Assembly: GCF_011386835.1 (NCBI RefSeq)
Contig: NC_088795.1
Span: 120,297,434 to 120,361,433 of the forward strand
Length of the DNA stretch: 64,000 nucleotides
Source: Chrysemys picta bellii
Lineage: Eukaryota; Chordata; Testudines; Emydidae
Direction: 5' to 3'
In this document: positions 43,990 to 54,870 of the stretch, piece after piece
How the letters are laid out: every line of letters begins with the position of its first letter
How positions within the stretch are numbered: the stretch's first letter is position 1
Translations under genes and position numbers: made by a program
The notes under the pieces: model-generated
The model's database searches: none
Told to the model about the DNA's origin: nothing
The model's input: the letters and a program-made list of their open reading frames with translations, nothing else

Positions 43990-45448
43990 CCAGAGTTAGT
44001 GTCTGATTGCTCCGCCATCTCTTCTGCCTTTAGGCCTAAGTTAGTGGCTACCCTTTGGATCAGGGCTTGGTGCTTCTTAAAGTCATCTGGTGGGCTAGCA
44101 CAGGAGGGCCCCACCACAGCCTTGTCTGGAGGGGAGGAGGAAGAAGAAGGAACCGCTGGAGGGTGGGGGGCCCAGGGCATCATCCCCCGCAAGGGAAAGG
44201 GGGTCTCAGGGTGGGCACCTGTCCCTCCACCTCAGTGTCTACTAGCGCTTCGTGCACTAAGCCCAGTGCCAATTGGAACTTGTCCGATGTGTCGACTGAT
44301 GATTGGTGAGATGGGGGCATCGGCATAACCGGCACGCCCCAGGCATTCCAATAAGGCCATTGTCCTGGCAGCAGGGCCAGAGCAGCATTGCTGAGGTGGA
44401 TGCAACCTCAGGAGCCCACTCGCAACGGTGCTGTCTCGGCGAGGGGTTGAATTCCCTCTCTGTGCTCGAGGAATCCTCCTCCGGTGACCAGGGCTTGAGT
44501 CTGGCAGCTAACCGTTGCCATGGGTGACCAGTGCCTCAAGTACACAGACCGGTGCAGGGAGTAGTGGGAGCGGCACGGTGTTGGGGAGCATCCGCGTGGT
44601 CTAGGTGACTGTGATCGCCGGTGTGGAGAGAGTCAGCGCAAAGCTGACCACTTCCAACTATATAGCGACCGGCACTTCCCTCTGGGTGAGTCTCGACATG
44701 AAGCTGGAGACTGTGTCGGACATCTGTGGCAGCAAACTGGTGAAGTGGGCTGATGCAGAGACCAGGGGCGTGGCGACAAAGGGCTCTGCCTCGGCTCCGG
44801 AGATCAGCGGCATTCACTTGCCTTCTGGGAGGCTTTCATGGCTGGTTTGCCCTCGTAGGGAGCCTTTGCTGGATCCATCACCACACGTGGTGCTGGCTAC
44901 AGTGGGAGAGTCCTTTGCTCTCTCGGCACCAGGACCTGGGAAGGTGTTGACTCTGCCATCAGTCCGGGTCCACTACTGCTCCCTGGAGTCAGATCCCATA
45001 GGGGGGTAGGAGGTCCCCTCGGGGACATGCTCCCTTGCGCCTCCGGTGTGGGCAGGTGGCCCAAACAGGGTCCTTTACCCAATGCCCCTTGTTCCGTCTT
45101 GCTTGGTGCTGGGTCCCGCTTCTTAGACATCTTCTTGGGCACCAGCAAAGGGGATCAGTGCTGGGCAGAGCCCAGTGCTGGAGGTGCTCTACACACCAAA
45201 GCCAAAATGCTGGGCATTGCATGTGACTGGGCCGGTTCTGAGGCTGGGCGAAGGGCAGCCTCCAGGAGGAGGGCCCTCACATGATTGTTGTGCTCTTTTT
45301 GTGTCCTAGGACAAAAGTTCTTACAGATGCAACACTTTTCTTTAACCTGGGATTCCCGCAGGCACTTCAGACCGCTGCCAGGCAGGTCACTAACAGGCAT
45401 AGGGCTATTACAGTCAGTGTAGGGCTTAAAACCCAGTGACCGGGGCAT
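43990..45448 (-). pseudogene. DIRS gag-like ORF1 remnant
   Basis: Fragments in several frames. An N-terminal 'CCICKNFCPRTQKEHNNHVR' with a Cys pair and ALLLEAAL lies at about 45340-45270. A basic 'MSKKRDPAPSK' segment is near 45130. A C-terminal 'DDFKKHQALIQRVATNLGLK' then 'AEEMAEQSDT' is at about 44100-44000. The order and the distance to the RNase H fit ORF1 of DIRS elements. GC-rich and full of stops. No precise function is assigned beyond a structural, gag-like role. Confidence 0.6.
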
Positions 45449-45811
45449 GCCCCGCCTGGGGCAAAGTCCCCACCAGGACTGTAACTGACTAACTACCGTA
45501 CTTAACAGCTACTTACTAACTAATCTACAATAAACAAAACTATTTACAGATGGAACACAAAGTCAAAAGGGAAAGAACCGCTGATCACTTGTGAGGCAAG
45601 GGAGCGAGGCGCTCCGAGCAACCACCACAGCTGTAGGAGGAAGGAACTGAGCGGCGGCGCCTGATATACCAACGCATGAGCGCGGCACTCAAGGGGGTGC
45701 CACAGCTAACCCTACGGATACCGCTAAGGGAAAAGTCTCTGACAACTGTGCACATGGGTGCGCACACAAATAAAATGGAATCGACATGAGCAAGCACTCG
45801 AAGAAGAACTA

Positions 45812-47055
45812 TGATTCAGAGAGGAAGTTGCTTTCACAAACAGCCCTTGAAACAAAGCCAGTAACACGAGACCCCAAAGATCCTTAAGATTCAAGTACAT
45901 AAAAAGAGATAAGAAGGAAAACAAAGATTCGCAACAGAACTATTCAATTTCTGAAGTTGACATTAATAAATTACAATAAAATCATGCCGTAAGGTAGATG
46001 GGTCTTTTGTTTCTCCATAGGGGTCATAAATAATGTGGGAAAAGCCTGCCAAACATGTTATATTTTATTCCAATTGTGTAGAATGAGGAACAATGTTTTC
46101 TGCAGATAGATTTTAATAATATTAACTAATCATTGTCAGCATTTAGAGCCTGGTCCTGTAAGGTACTAAGTATTCTCAACTCCCACTTAATTCAACAGGA
46201 AGTTGAAAGCCTTCAATACATTTCAGGATCTGATCCTCAGGAGAATGAACATACTGCAAATGTCACATCAAGCTGTAAAATAACTGAGAAAATAACTAGT
46301 GCCATACTGTATGTTTTGAAGTATTACACTGCTCACAGTCTTTGATTATAATCAGAAGCTATTACACATTGCTTTTGAAAATATAAACCTGGTATCTCTC
46401 TATAAATCAAATGCCAGATTAGAGAATTAATGTGCACAATCTGGCCGAGGTCCTGATCCAGCAAAAACTTAAGTAACTGAGCAGTTTTATAAAGAGGAAT
46501 AGTCCAATCGAACTCCATGTGTGTAGTTACTGGCATGTGTAAGTATTTACAGAATCAGGTCTTGCCTTTGTAAGTAGTTTTCCACTGTCATCTGACTATA
46601 GACACTCCCCCCCGCCGATGAATCCTTCAACCTGAAATTCATCATGTCTTCTTCCACAGGAGCATTTTTAAAAAATATATTAGGATTAACTGGACAAGAT
46701 GATCATGAGATGAGAGTTTGCAGGGGAAAAAAAATTGTAATTCACCATTGTAAAAATGCTCCTAACTGTATCATAGCTCTAAAAACAAAAGTGTTGTCAA
46801 GAAACTCCAACATTTTTTTCTGCTGTCCTTAATGAGAAACACTACCCAAATATTTCCAGACTAGATTTAGAAATATAGCCACCCCCTGCCCCAAATATGG
46901 TAGTATCTAAGTATAAGACAAGAAGGGACGGGAGGAGTGCAAGGAAACAATGAGATGATGCTAGTCAAACATGATAGGCAGTGGTCTCAACACACCAGCA
47001 GTCTAACTGTTGTCAAATGTATTGTAGGCATCACAGCAAAAGAGTTTTGAAGGTA
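45812..47055. other. AFAP1 intron, mostly unassigned
   Basis: No exon is seen. 46147-46245 holds a diverged copy of the short palindromic 'gatcctgcaaggtgctgag' repeat that is clearer at 48190-48268. Confidence 0.4.
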
Positions 47056-47059
47056 ACTT

Positions 47060-47570
47060 TATGGATGTTTATGGGGAGCTCCTCCCAAGCACAAGGGGCA
47101 GCATGGGATAAAGCAGAAAGGTACTTGTTTGAAAATGTAACAAGTGATAGAGTCTGGCATCATGGGTCGACTGGAGGCGAGAGTTGACATCTTGATAGCA
47201 AAGGAGAGATGATAGGCAGGATTGGATAGGCCACAAAGAGCGTGGAAAGTGAAGACACACAGCTTATGTTTGATGTGATAGAGAAGGGGGGAAAACAGTG
47301 GAGGGATGCAAAGAGAGGGGTGATATGATCAAATGGGCCCCGGTCCATGACTGGAGCTCCCAGGTGCTATGATAATACAAAACAAAAACAATGATAGGGT
47401 AGAAAAGTGATCTTTCAGGAGCATTCTGAATGGATATGAATGAGGCAAAACTGCATTACTTGAGGCTAGAGAGAAAGACGTTGTAGTAACTGAGATGCGA
47501 GAGTTTTTGCTGTGTGGATGGATAAGAAAGGCCATGTCATTTCTCATTTCCCCTTCTAATTTTACAAGAA
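47060..47570. mobile_element. Diverged LINE-like repeat
   Basis: Boxes such as 'gcagaaaggtacttg', 'gaagacacacagcttatgtt', 'gtgatctttcaggagcattc' and 'tgtagtaactgagatgcgag' resemble an old sauropsid LINE 3' region. At 47335-47380 it is interrupted by 'ccggtccatgactggagctc', the short repeat also seen at 31017-31130. Family not certain. Confidence 0.4.
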
Positions 47571-48189
47571 TAATTGGATCAGAAGTTAAAAGAGACATGC
47601 CCTAGGTTGCTTGCAGATAAGCTCTTACATTCACTTTATTGTGGTACGACAAATTTAAACAAATACTTGATAGGGAATTTTTATGACTTTGCAAGTTAGG
47701 TTTGGCATTCCTTTCTAATATGTGGTCGAGTTGCACTTATTTTTTTCACTTGGTTTCAATTAATATCACATTTGTTCATAAAATGAAAGCCAAGCAGTAT
47801 TCAGGCAAAAACATTTCCATCCGGCTTCTCTTTTACATGTGGTTAATCACTGGGTGCTGATGGAAGTGAAAAATGCGTGTCACAGGAAAAGCTTTTTTGA
47901 GCCCTATTAACTTCAAAACATATATAAGCACAAGCGTCTAAATTAACTGCATTATGACTCTATCAAAATTACTTGGATTTGACAAAAATAGGATTGTGGT
48001 AAGAGATGAATCAACCCTGATTTCTATCAAAAGCCATTCAAACTAGAGCATGAATGAAGTGTCTCATTCTTCCGCACTGCAGCCCTCCTGACCCTTCACT
48101 GGTGAGAGTACAGTTTTTCCAACAGAAAGCTAGACTAGGTTTTCACCCTTTATGTATTTTTAGTCTATTCCTATTTATGATGGCTATAT

Positions 48190-48268
48190 TGAGCTTGATT
48201 CTACGAAGTGCTGAATCCCGGTAATTTCAATGGGAGTTGAGGGCACTCAGCACCTTGCAGGATCATGT
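48190..48268. repeat. Short palindromic repeat
   Basis: 'gagcttgattctacgaagtg' and 'gcaccttgcaggatcatg' form the arms around 'aatttcaatgggagttgagg'. Diverged relatives are at about 31256-31300 and 46147-46245. Confidence 0.6.
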
Positions 48269-48410
48269 TTATAAAGTCCTAGTAAACCGTCTGGCCAAGA
48301 TATCTTCTATCCACACTTTGCTGTCATGAGGCATATACTAACAAAATCTGCATTGTGAATCGAATTCATGTATTGGTGTGAATTTCACAACCGTGAGTTT
48401 TTAATCTTCA

Positions 48411-48577
48411 GCAAGGAACAACTGGATGTAGTGGGTCTATGAGAAAGACAAGGTGGGTCTTTTATTGGACCAAATTCTGTTGGTGAAGGAAACAAGCTTT
48501 TGAGCTACACAGAGCTCTTCTTCAGGTCTGGGAAAGGTAATCAGAGTACCACAGCTAAATACAAGGTGGGAGAGATT
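48411..48577 (-). mobile_element. Penelope-like element 3' region, left half (antisense)
   Basis: Antisense Penelope 3' end: 'agacaaggtgggtcttttat', 'tggaccaaattctgttggtg', 'gagctacacagagctc' and 'caggtctgggaaaggta', breaking off at 'gggagagattgta'. The continuation is at about 49811-49945, beyond a CR1 insertion. Carries a hammerhead-like core at 48498-48525. Confidence 0.75.
48498..48525 (-). ncRNA. Hammerhead-ribozyme-like core (degenerate)
   Basis: Minus strand: ctgaaga (48525-48519) fits CUGANGA. Then comes a 5-bp stem II formed by agagctctgtgtagctc, and then 'aaaa' where the consensus needs GAAA. One essential G is lost, so self-cleavage is not expected. Confidence 0.45.
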
Positions 48578-48578
48578 G

Positions 48579-48661
48579 TAGAATCATAGCACTGGGAGGG
48601 ATCTCGAGAGGTCATCTAGTCGAGTCCCCTGCACTCATGGCAGGACTTAGTATTATCTAGA
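48579..48661 (-). mobile_element. CR1 3' end, left half (interrupted)
   Basis: 'agaatcatagcactgggagg' and 'ggtcatctagtcgagtcccc' are the antisense CR1 tail. The copy breaks at 'tattatctaga' and resumes at 49691 with 'ctagaccatccctgacgggt', the colinear continuation. Confidence 0.85.
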
Positions 48662-48999
48662 CAAGAGGTTCTCAAACTGTGGTCCGCGGACCACCAGTGG
48701 TCCGTGAGCTCCATTCAGGTGGTCCGCAGATAGTTCCGTCTAAGATGAGCGCCTGGGCGGCCACAGACGAGAGAATGAAGGGCCACTCACCTAATTAGTG
48801 GAGCCATGCAGGTGTGGCTCCACTAATTAGGTGCCTGGACCCTGGAGAAGACACACATGTAAGGTGAGGTGGTGGCCTTGGGGGGGATAGGGGGTAGGTG
48901 GGAGGGGGCAGTGGGGTGAGAAGAGGGGGTGGGGGGAATATGGGACGTGCAGGGCTTCAGCGGCCAGAGAACGAGGCGACTTTCCACAGCTCCAGGGTT

Positions 49000-49170
49000 G
49001 TGGCTGCCGGGGAGAGACGGCCCACCTTCCCAGCTCCAACTCAGAGGCTGCTGTGGCGGGGGAGAGACCCCCTCTTTCCCAGCCCCAGCTCAGGGGCTGC
49101 TGTGGCGGGGGAGAGACCCCCTCTTTCCCAGCCCCAGCTCAGGGGCTGCTGTGGCGGGGGAGAGAGGGCA
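49000..49170. repeat. 49-bp tandem repeat, about 3.3 copies
   Basis: 'ctgctgtggcgggggagaga' recurs with a period of 49 (starts at about 49048, 49097, 49146). The middle units are nearly identical. Overlapping open frames in two frames simply reflect the repeat. Confidence 0.88.
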
Positions 49171-49350
49171 CATCCATCACATTAGAAAGGTAAGACTACT
49201 GATATTAAAATGTGAGTTGTGTGCTTTTATTTGTAGAACAAAAAAAAACGTTAATTATTATTAAGGTTTTTTTTTTTTTTTTTAATATAGCGCTTTTATC
49301 CAAAGCACTTCACAATAGTTAGCTAATGGTACAAACAACATTTGGAAAAA

Positions 49351-49604
49351 AGAACAAGGAGTACTTGTGGCACCTTAGAGATTAAATTTATTTAGGCATA
49401 AGCTTTCGTGGGATAAAACCCACTTCATCGGATGTATGCAATGGAAAATATAGTAGGAAGATATATATACACAAAGAACATGAAAAAACGGGTGTTGCCA
49501 TACCAACTCTAATGAGTCTAATCAATTAAGGTGGACTATTATCAGCAGGAGGAAAAAAAATATTTGTAGTGATAATCAGGATGGCCCATTTCAAACACTG
49601 TGAA
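49351..49604 (-). mobile_element. Penelope-derived insertion with 13-bp TSD
   Basis: Plus-strand 'aacaaggagtacttgtggca' through 'aatcaggatggcccatttca' is a common turtle repeat of Penelope type. It is flanked by exact 13-base duplications acatttggaaaaa (49338-49350 and 49605-49617), showing retrotransposition into the hAT element. It contains a hammerhead-like core on the minus strand (49396-49431). Confidence 0.8.
49396..49431 (-). ncRNA. Hammerhead-ribozyme-like core
   Basis: Minus strand: ccgatga (49431-49425, one base off CUGANGA), stem II of five pairs gtggg/cccac (49423-49408) closing 'ttttat', then gaaa (49407-49404) and 'gcttatgc', where agc/gc(c) could form the short stem III. The U-to-C change at the second core position should weaken or abolish cleavage. 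Confidence 0.5.
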
Positions 49605-49690
49605 ACATTTGGAAAAATCATTAAGTGGTCCGCTGAGACCCTCAGCAATTTTCAAGTGGTCCGCGAAAAAAAACGTTTTAAGAACCACTG

Positions 49691-49810
49691 ATCTCTAGAC
49701 CATCCCTGACGGGTGTTTGTCTAACCTGCTCTTAAAAATCTTCAGTGATGGAGATTCCACAATCTCCCTGGGCAATTTATAACAGTGCTTAATCACCCTG
49801 ACCAGTTAGT
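49691..49810 (-). mobile_element. CR1 3' end, right half
   Basis: 'ctagaccatccctgacgggt', 'gtttgtctaacctgctctta' and 'ttccacaatctccctgggc' continue the CR1 copy broken at 48661. It ends by 5' truncation at about 49810. Confidence 0.85.
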
Positions 49811-49945
49811 TTAAGGGTAAACACATGTTGCAAGAGACCATTTAAGGTGAAGTGGGCAATTCACACCTCTGCAGTCACAGGACAAAGGAGGGTTAGTGGG
49901 TTACAGGTTGTTGTAATGACACATAAAACCAGTATTTCTGCTGAG
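49811..49945 (-). mobile_element. Penelope-like element 3' region, right half
   Basis: 'gagaccatttaaggtgaagt', 'cacctctgcagtcacaggac', 'gggttagtgggttacagg' and 'ttgttgtaatgacacataaa' are the antisense Penelope 3' UTR. They are colinear with 18433-18540 and with the left half at 48411-48577. Confidence 0.75.
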
Positions 49946-50383
49946 TACTGAGGGCTAAACCAATTCTGTGAATTTACATTAGTTCTGTTAAAACTTGGAA
50001 AGTGAATATAACCAGCGTAAACTATTGTGACTGAATTGTGACCAAGCTTCAACTTATTTGATCATTTAAAGCTTTAGGGCTGCCAGAAAGAAGGGGTTAA
50101 AATAGCACCTAATTACTAGATTCCTCTTACACTATAAGTGTGAGAGTTGAATACATCATAAAAGTGGACATATTCTGCCTCTCTTGTAATACTTAGCCGG
50201 ATGCCAGCAAGATAATCTTAAACACATCTCGAATGCTTAAGTCAAGATTTCAATCCCTCAAGAATTTAATATCTTGGCAAAAAAGGGAAGGTTTGATAAG
50301 GTCTCTTGATATTAGAACTAACATAAAGCTGCAAATTCTGAAATTACTGAAAACGCCCTTAAATTGCTTTTAATGCATCTTAC

Positions 50384-50529
50384 CAGAAGGTCTGTTTTGC
50401 AGCTTGTATGACGCTTGCAGTCATCTCCACATCAATATAATCATAGTGCAGGGCTCCAGGATCTGTAGATGAACCGGTTTCAGACAGTAAAATCCCAATC
50501 CATCTGCCCATGTCTTCAGATGATGAAGC
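50384..50529 (-). CDS. AFAP1: AFAP1 exon, end of PH2 domain
   Basis: 146 bases, phase 0 in, two bases (TG of Cys) out. It encodes [48 protein letters not shown]. The first part completes the C-terminal helix of the second PH domain, with the expected tryptophan in MGRWIGIL. The Asp/Tyr-rich '[10 protein letters not shown]' is a conserved AFAP1 block. The acceptor is 'catcatag' and the donor 'gtaaga'. Confidence 0.96.
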
Positions 50530-51695
50530 CTATGATGATGAGAAGATCTTATATAAACTCATAAATTATTACTGAAACAACAGGCTTTTTAATATTAATT
50601 ACTTCATAATTACGCTTTTATTTACTAACATGTTAATATAATGATGCACGTGAGGCTCTGGATGACCTTTGCCAAACTATGCTAACAAAAAGTAATATTC
50701 ACTGAGGTTATTCTGCCATAACGAACACATTTAAAGCAACATGTTAATAGATTACGGAGTAAAGCAATACGAACAGTTCCAGCAAAAGAAGGAAAACAAA
50801 TGCACGAAGCCAGTGTATCTAGGTATGCACCTTGCTTATTTTAGATTTCAGAAAGCTGAGACAAATGTTTTCCACTACAAGGCTAAGCTTTTAAGAAAGG
50901 TAACTTGTCCAAATTGTAAAGGCAGGATAATCTTGGACAAAGAAATACTAAAGCAGGTTGAAAAATGGGGGGGAAGGACACATTAAAATTGTGGAAATCA
51001 TTCTAGTTTTTTAGTTTTTGAAACTGAATGATTTTCAGTTTTTGAAAAATGTCATGCAATTTTATAGGCATTTCAATATTTATTTACTTAAAATTTCTTT
51101 ATTCAATGTAACAGACTCAAAGATTTTTTTCCTTTATCTCATTTCCTTACTGTAGTTCCTCTTCTTTATATTACACTTCATTCGTTTCCTGTTCTTGTAA
51201 ATCGTCATCCAAATAACCTGTACTGGGCATATGTAGCATGACCCTTCTTCAAGGACAAGACACTGATCTGATCTGCACTTAAGAAAACCTGAGTGTTCAA
51301 AGTATCCTACCAGAGTCTGAAAATGAAAGTTTGCCTCCCACTAGTTTCCTTACAAATGCCACTACATGTTATCTTTATCTAAGGTGTCCAATTTTAACCA
51401 ATAAAAAGTCAATAGAGCTACCCTGGAGCCACTTTTCATTGTTCGTTTGTTTTTAAATAAGCACTGAAAAGAACTTATTTTAGCTCATTTGAAATGTCCT
51501 ATGCTGTTTTATTCTGACTTTTGGAGGGGGCGGGGGGCTGTTCCTACCCTTGGATTTGTTGCAAAGATATTAAATAATACAACTATGGAACTCTTTAGTG
51601 TAGTTTTCCATTTTACAGCTATTCCCTGTGTTAAGCAAGAGTGCATTCTCTCAAATTGGCTCAGTGGTTGTCAGTAGCTGTCTTCTCTTGGTCTT
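50530..51695. other. AFAP1 intron, nothing recognised
   Basis: AT-rich, apparently single-copy DNA between the PH2 C-terminal exon and the CR1 copy at 51697. No exon is visible. Confidence 0.35.
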
Positions 51696-51696
51696 T

Positions 51697-54600
51697 GGAC
51701 TCACAGAATCCAAGTCTAGAAGGGACCACTGTGGTCATCTAGTCTGACCTCCTACATAACACAGGCAACACAACTTCCCCAAAATAACTCCTACAGCATG
51801 TCTTTTAGAAAAACATCCAATCTTGATTTAAATATTGTCAGTGATGGAGAATCCACCATGACCCATGGCAAGTTGTTCCAATGGGGGTAATTACCCAGAC
51901 CGCTAAAAAATTATGTCTTATTTCTTGTCTGAATTTGCCTTGCTTCAACTTCCAGCCATTGGATCATGTTACACCTTTCTCTGCTAGTCTGAAAAGCCCA
52001 TGATTAAATCTTTGTTCCCCATGGAGTACTTATGGACTGTAATCAAGTCACCCCTTAACCTTCTCCTTGTTAAGCTAAGTAGATTGAGCTCTCTGAGTCA
52101 ATCACTATAAGGCATTTTTTCTAACCCTTTAATCATTCTCGTGGCTCTTCTCTGAACACTCTCCAATTTATCACCATCCTTCTTGAACTGTGGACACCAG
52201 AACTCAACGCAGAATTCCAGCAGTGATCACACTCGTGCCAAATGCCAAGGTAAAATAACCTCTCTACTCCTACTTGAGATTCCCGTCAATGCATCCAAGG
52301 ATTGTATTAGCGCTTTTGGCCAAAGCATCGCGCTGAGGGCTCATGTTCAGATGATTATCCAAAAGAACCCCCAAATCTTTTTCAGAGTTACTGCTTCCCA
52401 AGATAGACTCCCCCATCTTGTAACTATGACCTACATCCTTTGTTCCTAGATGTATGCATTTACCTTTAGCCATATTCAAAGTGCATATTGTTTGCTTGCG
52501 CCCAGCTCACCAAGTGATCTAGATCACTCTGTATCAGTGATCTGTCCTCTTCATTATTTACCACTCCACTAATTATTTTTTGTTATCTGTAAACTTTATC
52601 AGTGATGACTTCATGTTTTCTGCTAGGTCATTAATAAAAATGTTAAAAGTATAGGGGCAAGAACCTATCTGTGCAGGACCTCTCTAAAAACACATTCATT
52701 CAATGATGATTCCCGATTACATTTTGAGACCGATCAGTTAACCAGGTTTGAATCCTTTTAATGTGTGCTATATTAATTTTATATCTTTCTAGTTTTTTGA
52801 TCAAAATGTCATGTATCTTACAGAAGTCTAAGGCTACATCTTCACTACGGGGGGTGGGGGGGGTCGATTTAAGATACGCGTAGCTGAATTCGACGTATCG
52901 CAGCCGACTTACCCCGCTGTAGGGACGGCGGCAAAATCGACCTCTGCGGCTTCCCATCGATGGCGCTTACTCCCACCTCCGCTAGTGGAGTAAGAGCGTC
53001 GATTCGGGGATCGATTGTCGCGTCCCGACAGGACGCGATAAATCGATCCCCGAGAGGTCGATTTCTACCCGCCGATTCAGGCGGGTAGTGTAGACCCAGC
53101 TTAAGTATATTACAACACTACTACCTTTATCAACCAAATTTTTAATCTCATCAAAAAAAGATAAGTTAGTTTGACAGGATCTATTTTCCATAAACCCGTG
53201 TTGAACAGCATTAATTACCCTCCATTAATCACCCTTATAATTCTTTATTAATGTATAATAAATTAAGAACTCCATTATCTTACCCAGGATTGATGTCAGA
53301 CAGACAAACCTATTATTACCCAGGTCACCATGTTTACCCCTTTTTAAAAATCGGCACATTAGCTTTTTTCCAGGCTTCTGGAACTTCCCCAGTGCCCCAA
53401 GAGTTATTGAAAATCAACATTAATGGTCTAGCGAGTTCCTTAGCCAAATCTTTTAAAACTCTTGGAGGCAAGTTATCCAGACCTGCTGATTTAAAAATGT
53501 CTAACTTTAGTAGCTGCTATTTAACATCCTCCTGAGAGGACTAAATGAATGAATGTGTCCCTTCCTCCCCCCAGTACAGAACAGAAATATTTATTGAACA
53601 CTTCTGCTTTTTCTGCATTATTATGACCTTCTTCCTCAGTTGAAGCTTTTTGGGCCTCTTGTTAAATATTCTTAAACAATTCCCAACTATCATTTACATT
53701 TCTCTGATTAATTTCTTCTTCCCAGCTGATCTGGCCTTTAATTGTTTTCAGCTTTGTGAAACTGGTCCTTTTAAAGCACCAAGTACATCACTGGTCTAGA
53801 CTTCATTCTGTTTGCACATTACAAATGTGATCAAGTGTTTATCACTTTTACTTAAGTTGCCACAAATTTTTAGTTCCTCTTTATTTGTCAAGATGAGGTG
53901 TGATATAGAATTCCCCAGGTTGGATGCAACACTTTTTAAGTTAGAAAATTGTCATCTATAGTATTTAGTAGTTTCAAGGATGTTTTAATACAGGCAGCAT
54001 AAGACCTCCAGCATACATCACTCAAATTAAAGCCCCCAATGATTACATAGTTTTTTTTTTCCTTATGTTATGATAGGTGCATAAGGAGGCAGTCATCCTG
54101 TTCTCTAGTGTGATTTGGTGGTCTGTGGCAGACACCAACTAATACCCCATCTTGTGTTTTAGCTGTTAGGACACTGATCATTAAGCATTCAAGATAAATT
54201 TTTTTCTGAATTATCAGTGACTTGGAAACAGATAATGCCATTTTTGGCCTAGAGTGCCCCTTCCCCTCCCCTATTGAATCTTCCTTAACAGGTTATATCC
54301 CTTGATTTAACATCCCAGTCATGAGAATCTTCCCACCAGGTTTCAGTAATACCAACTTGATCAAATTTATGCTCATAAATGAACAATTCCAATTCCTCTT
54401 GGTTGTTACCCAGCCTCCTAGCATTGACGTATAGGCCATTAAAGAATTTCTTCTCTTCATGTCCTAACAACTAATTTTGTTCTCAACATCGCGATTGTGT
54501 CTTCCATCTTTTTAACCTCCCAGAGATCCTGGCAAGTTCTTGGGTAACCCCTGGTCCAGTTCCTTAGCCCTGTGGTCTGCATCTTGCTCTTCCACCTTAT

Positions 54601-54870
54601 CATCCTGCTACTCAGCTGCAAGACAGGGAGCTTCTGTACTCTCCAGCATCGCATTAGACTCCAGGGAAGGATGGGTACCAAGTACTCTGTTCGGCTCCTT
54701 AGAAAAATTGACAGGTTTTTCTTCTTGCCTGGTTGGTATTATTAAGGATCTCGATCTTTTGCTACCATCGCCTGCCAGACCAAATAACTCCTTCCTCAGC
54801 AAGGTGCTCAGACACTTGGTTGTCCCAGAAGTCAGCAACACCTGCCCATCTGCCTGAGACATGCATATTT
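51697..54870 (-). pseudogene. CR1 LINE, long 5'-truncated copy
   Basis: Minus-strand CR1 in full order. An ORF1-like tail lies near 54860-54480. The endonuclease start 'LYVNARRLGNNQEELELFIY' then 'FDQVGITETWW' is at 54470-54290. RT fragments follow: 'DEIKNLVDKGSSVVIY' (53150-53105), then 'LDFCKIHDILIKKLERYK' (52831 down) after an inserted MITE. A C-terminal 'SEKDLGVLLDNHLNMS' is at 52385-52335, and the 3' tail ends at 51697. Frameshifts throughout, so it is dead, but at 3.2 kb it is the longest CR1 in the window. Confidence 0.88.
52832..53101. mobile_element. Harbinger-like MITE nested in CR1, TAA TSD
   Basis: Terminal inverted repeats 'ggctacatcttcactac' and 'gtagtgtagacccagct' are flanked by TAA on both sides (52829-52831 and 53102-53104), the 3-base TWA target of PIF/Harbinger elements. 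Removing it joins the CR1 reading '...VVIY' to 'LDFCKIHDIL'. The interior has 'tcgat' palindromes shared with 32799-33107. Confidence 0.88.

Larger units (their letters stand above)
41830..45811 (-). mobile_element. DIRS-type tyrosine-recombinase retrotransposon
   Basis: A 4-kb element in antisense reading. It has long terminal inverted repeats: 'gttcttcgagctgtgttgct' from 41853 faces 'tcgagtgcttgctcatgtcg' read inward from 45811, and the arms stay similar for about 170 bases, through 'cttagcggtatcc'. Its genes run gag-like (45448 to about 44000), RNase H remnant (about 43980-43400), then tyrosine recombinase (about 43399-42259). DIRS elements have inverted instead of direct repeats and integrate with a tyrosine recombinase, so no target duplication is expected. 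Intact relatives are about 6 kb; the RT core is missing here. Confidence 0.85.
48662..49690. mobile_element. hAT-like element inserted in the CR1 copy
   Basis: The left end 'caagaggttctcaaactgtg' and the right end 'aacgttttaagaaccactg' are inverted repeats, each adjoining 'ggtccgcg' motifs. The flanks 'atctaga' and 'atctctaga' look like a decayed target duplication. Inside are a 49-base tandem repeat (49000-49170) and a later Penelope-derived insertion (49351-49604). Non-coding. Confidence 0.78.

Noticed and set aside
42259..45448. Cluster of open frames in 41.8-45.8 kb as host genes
   Set aside because: The encoded blocks are RNase H and tyrosine recombinase of a DIRS element, bounded by inverted terminal repeats.
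48898..49264. Two overlapping repeat-rich frames (95 and 111 codons)
   Set aside because: Produced by the 49-base tandem repeat, whose period is not a multiple of three, giving long frames in several phases.
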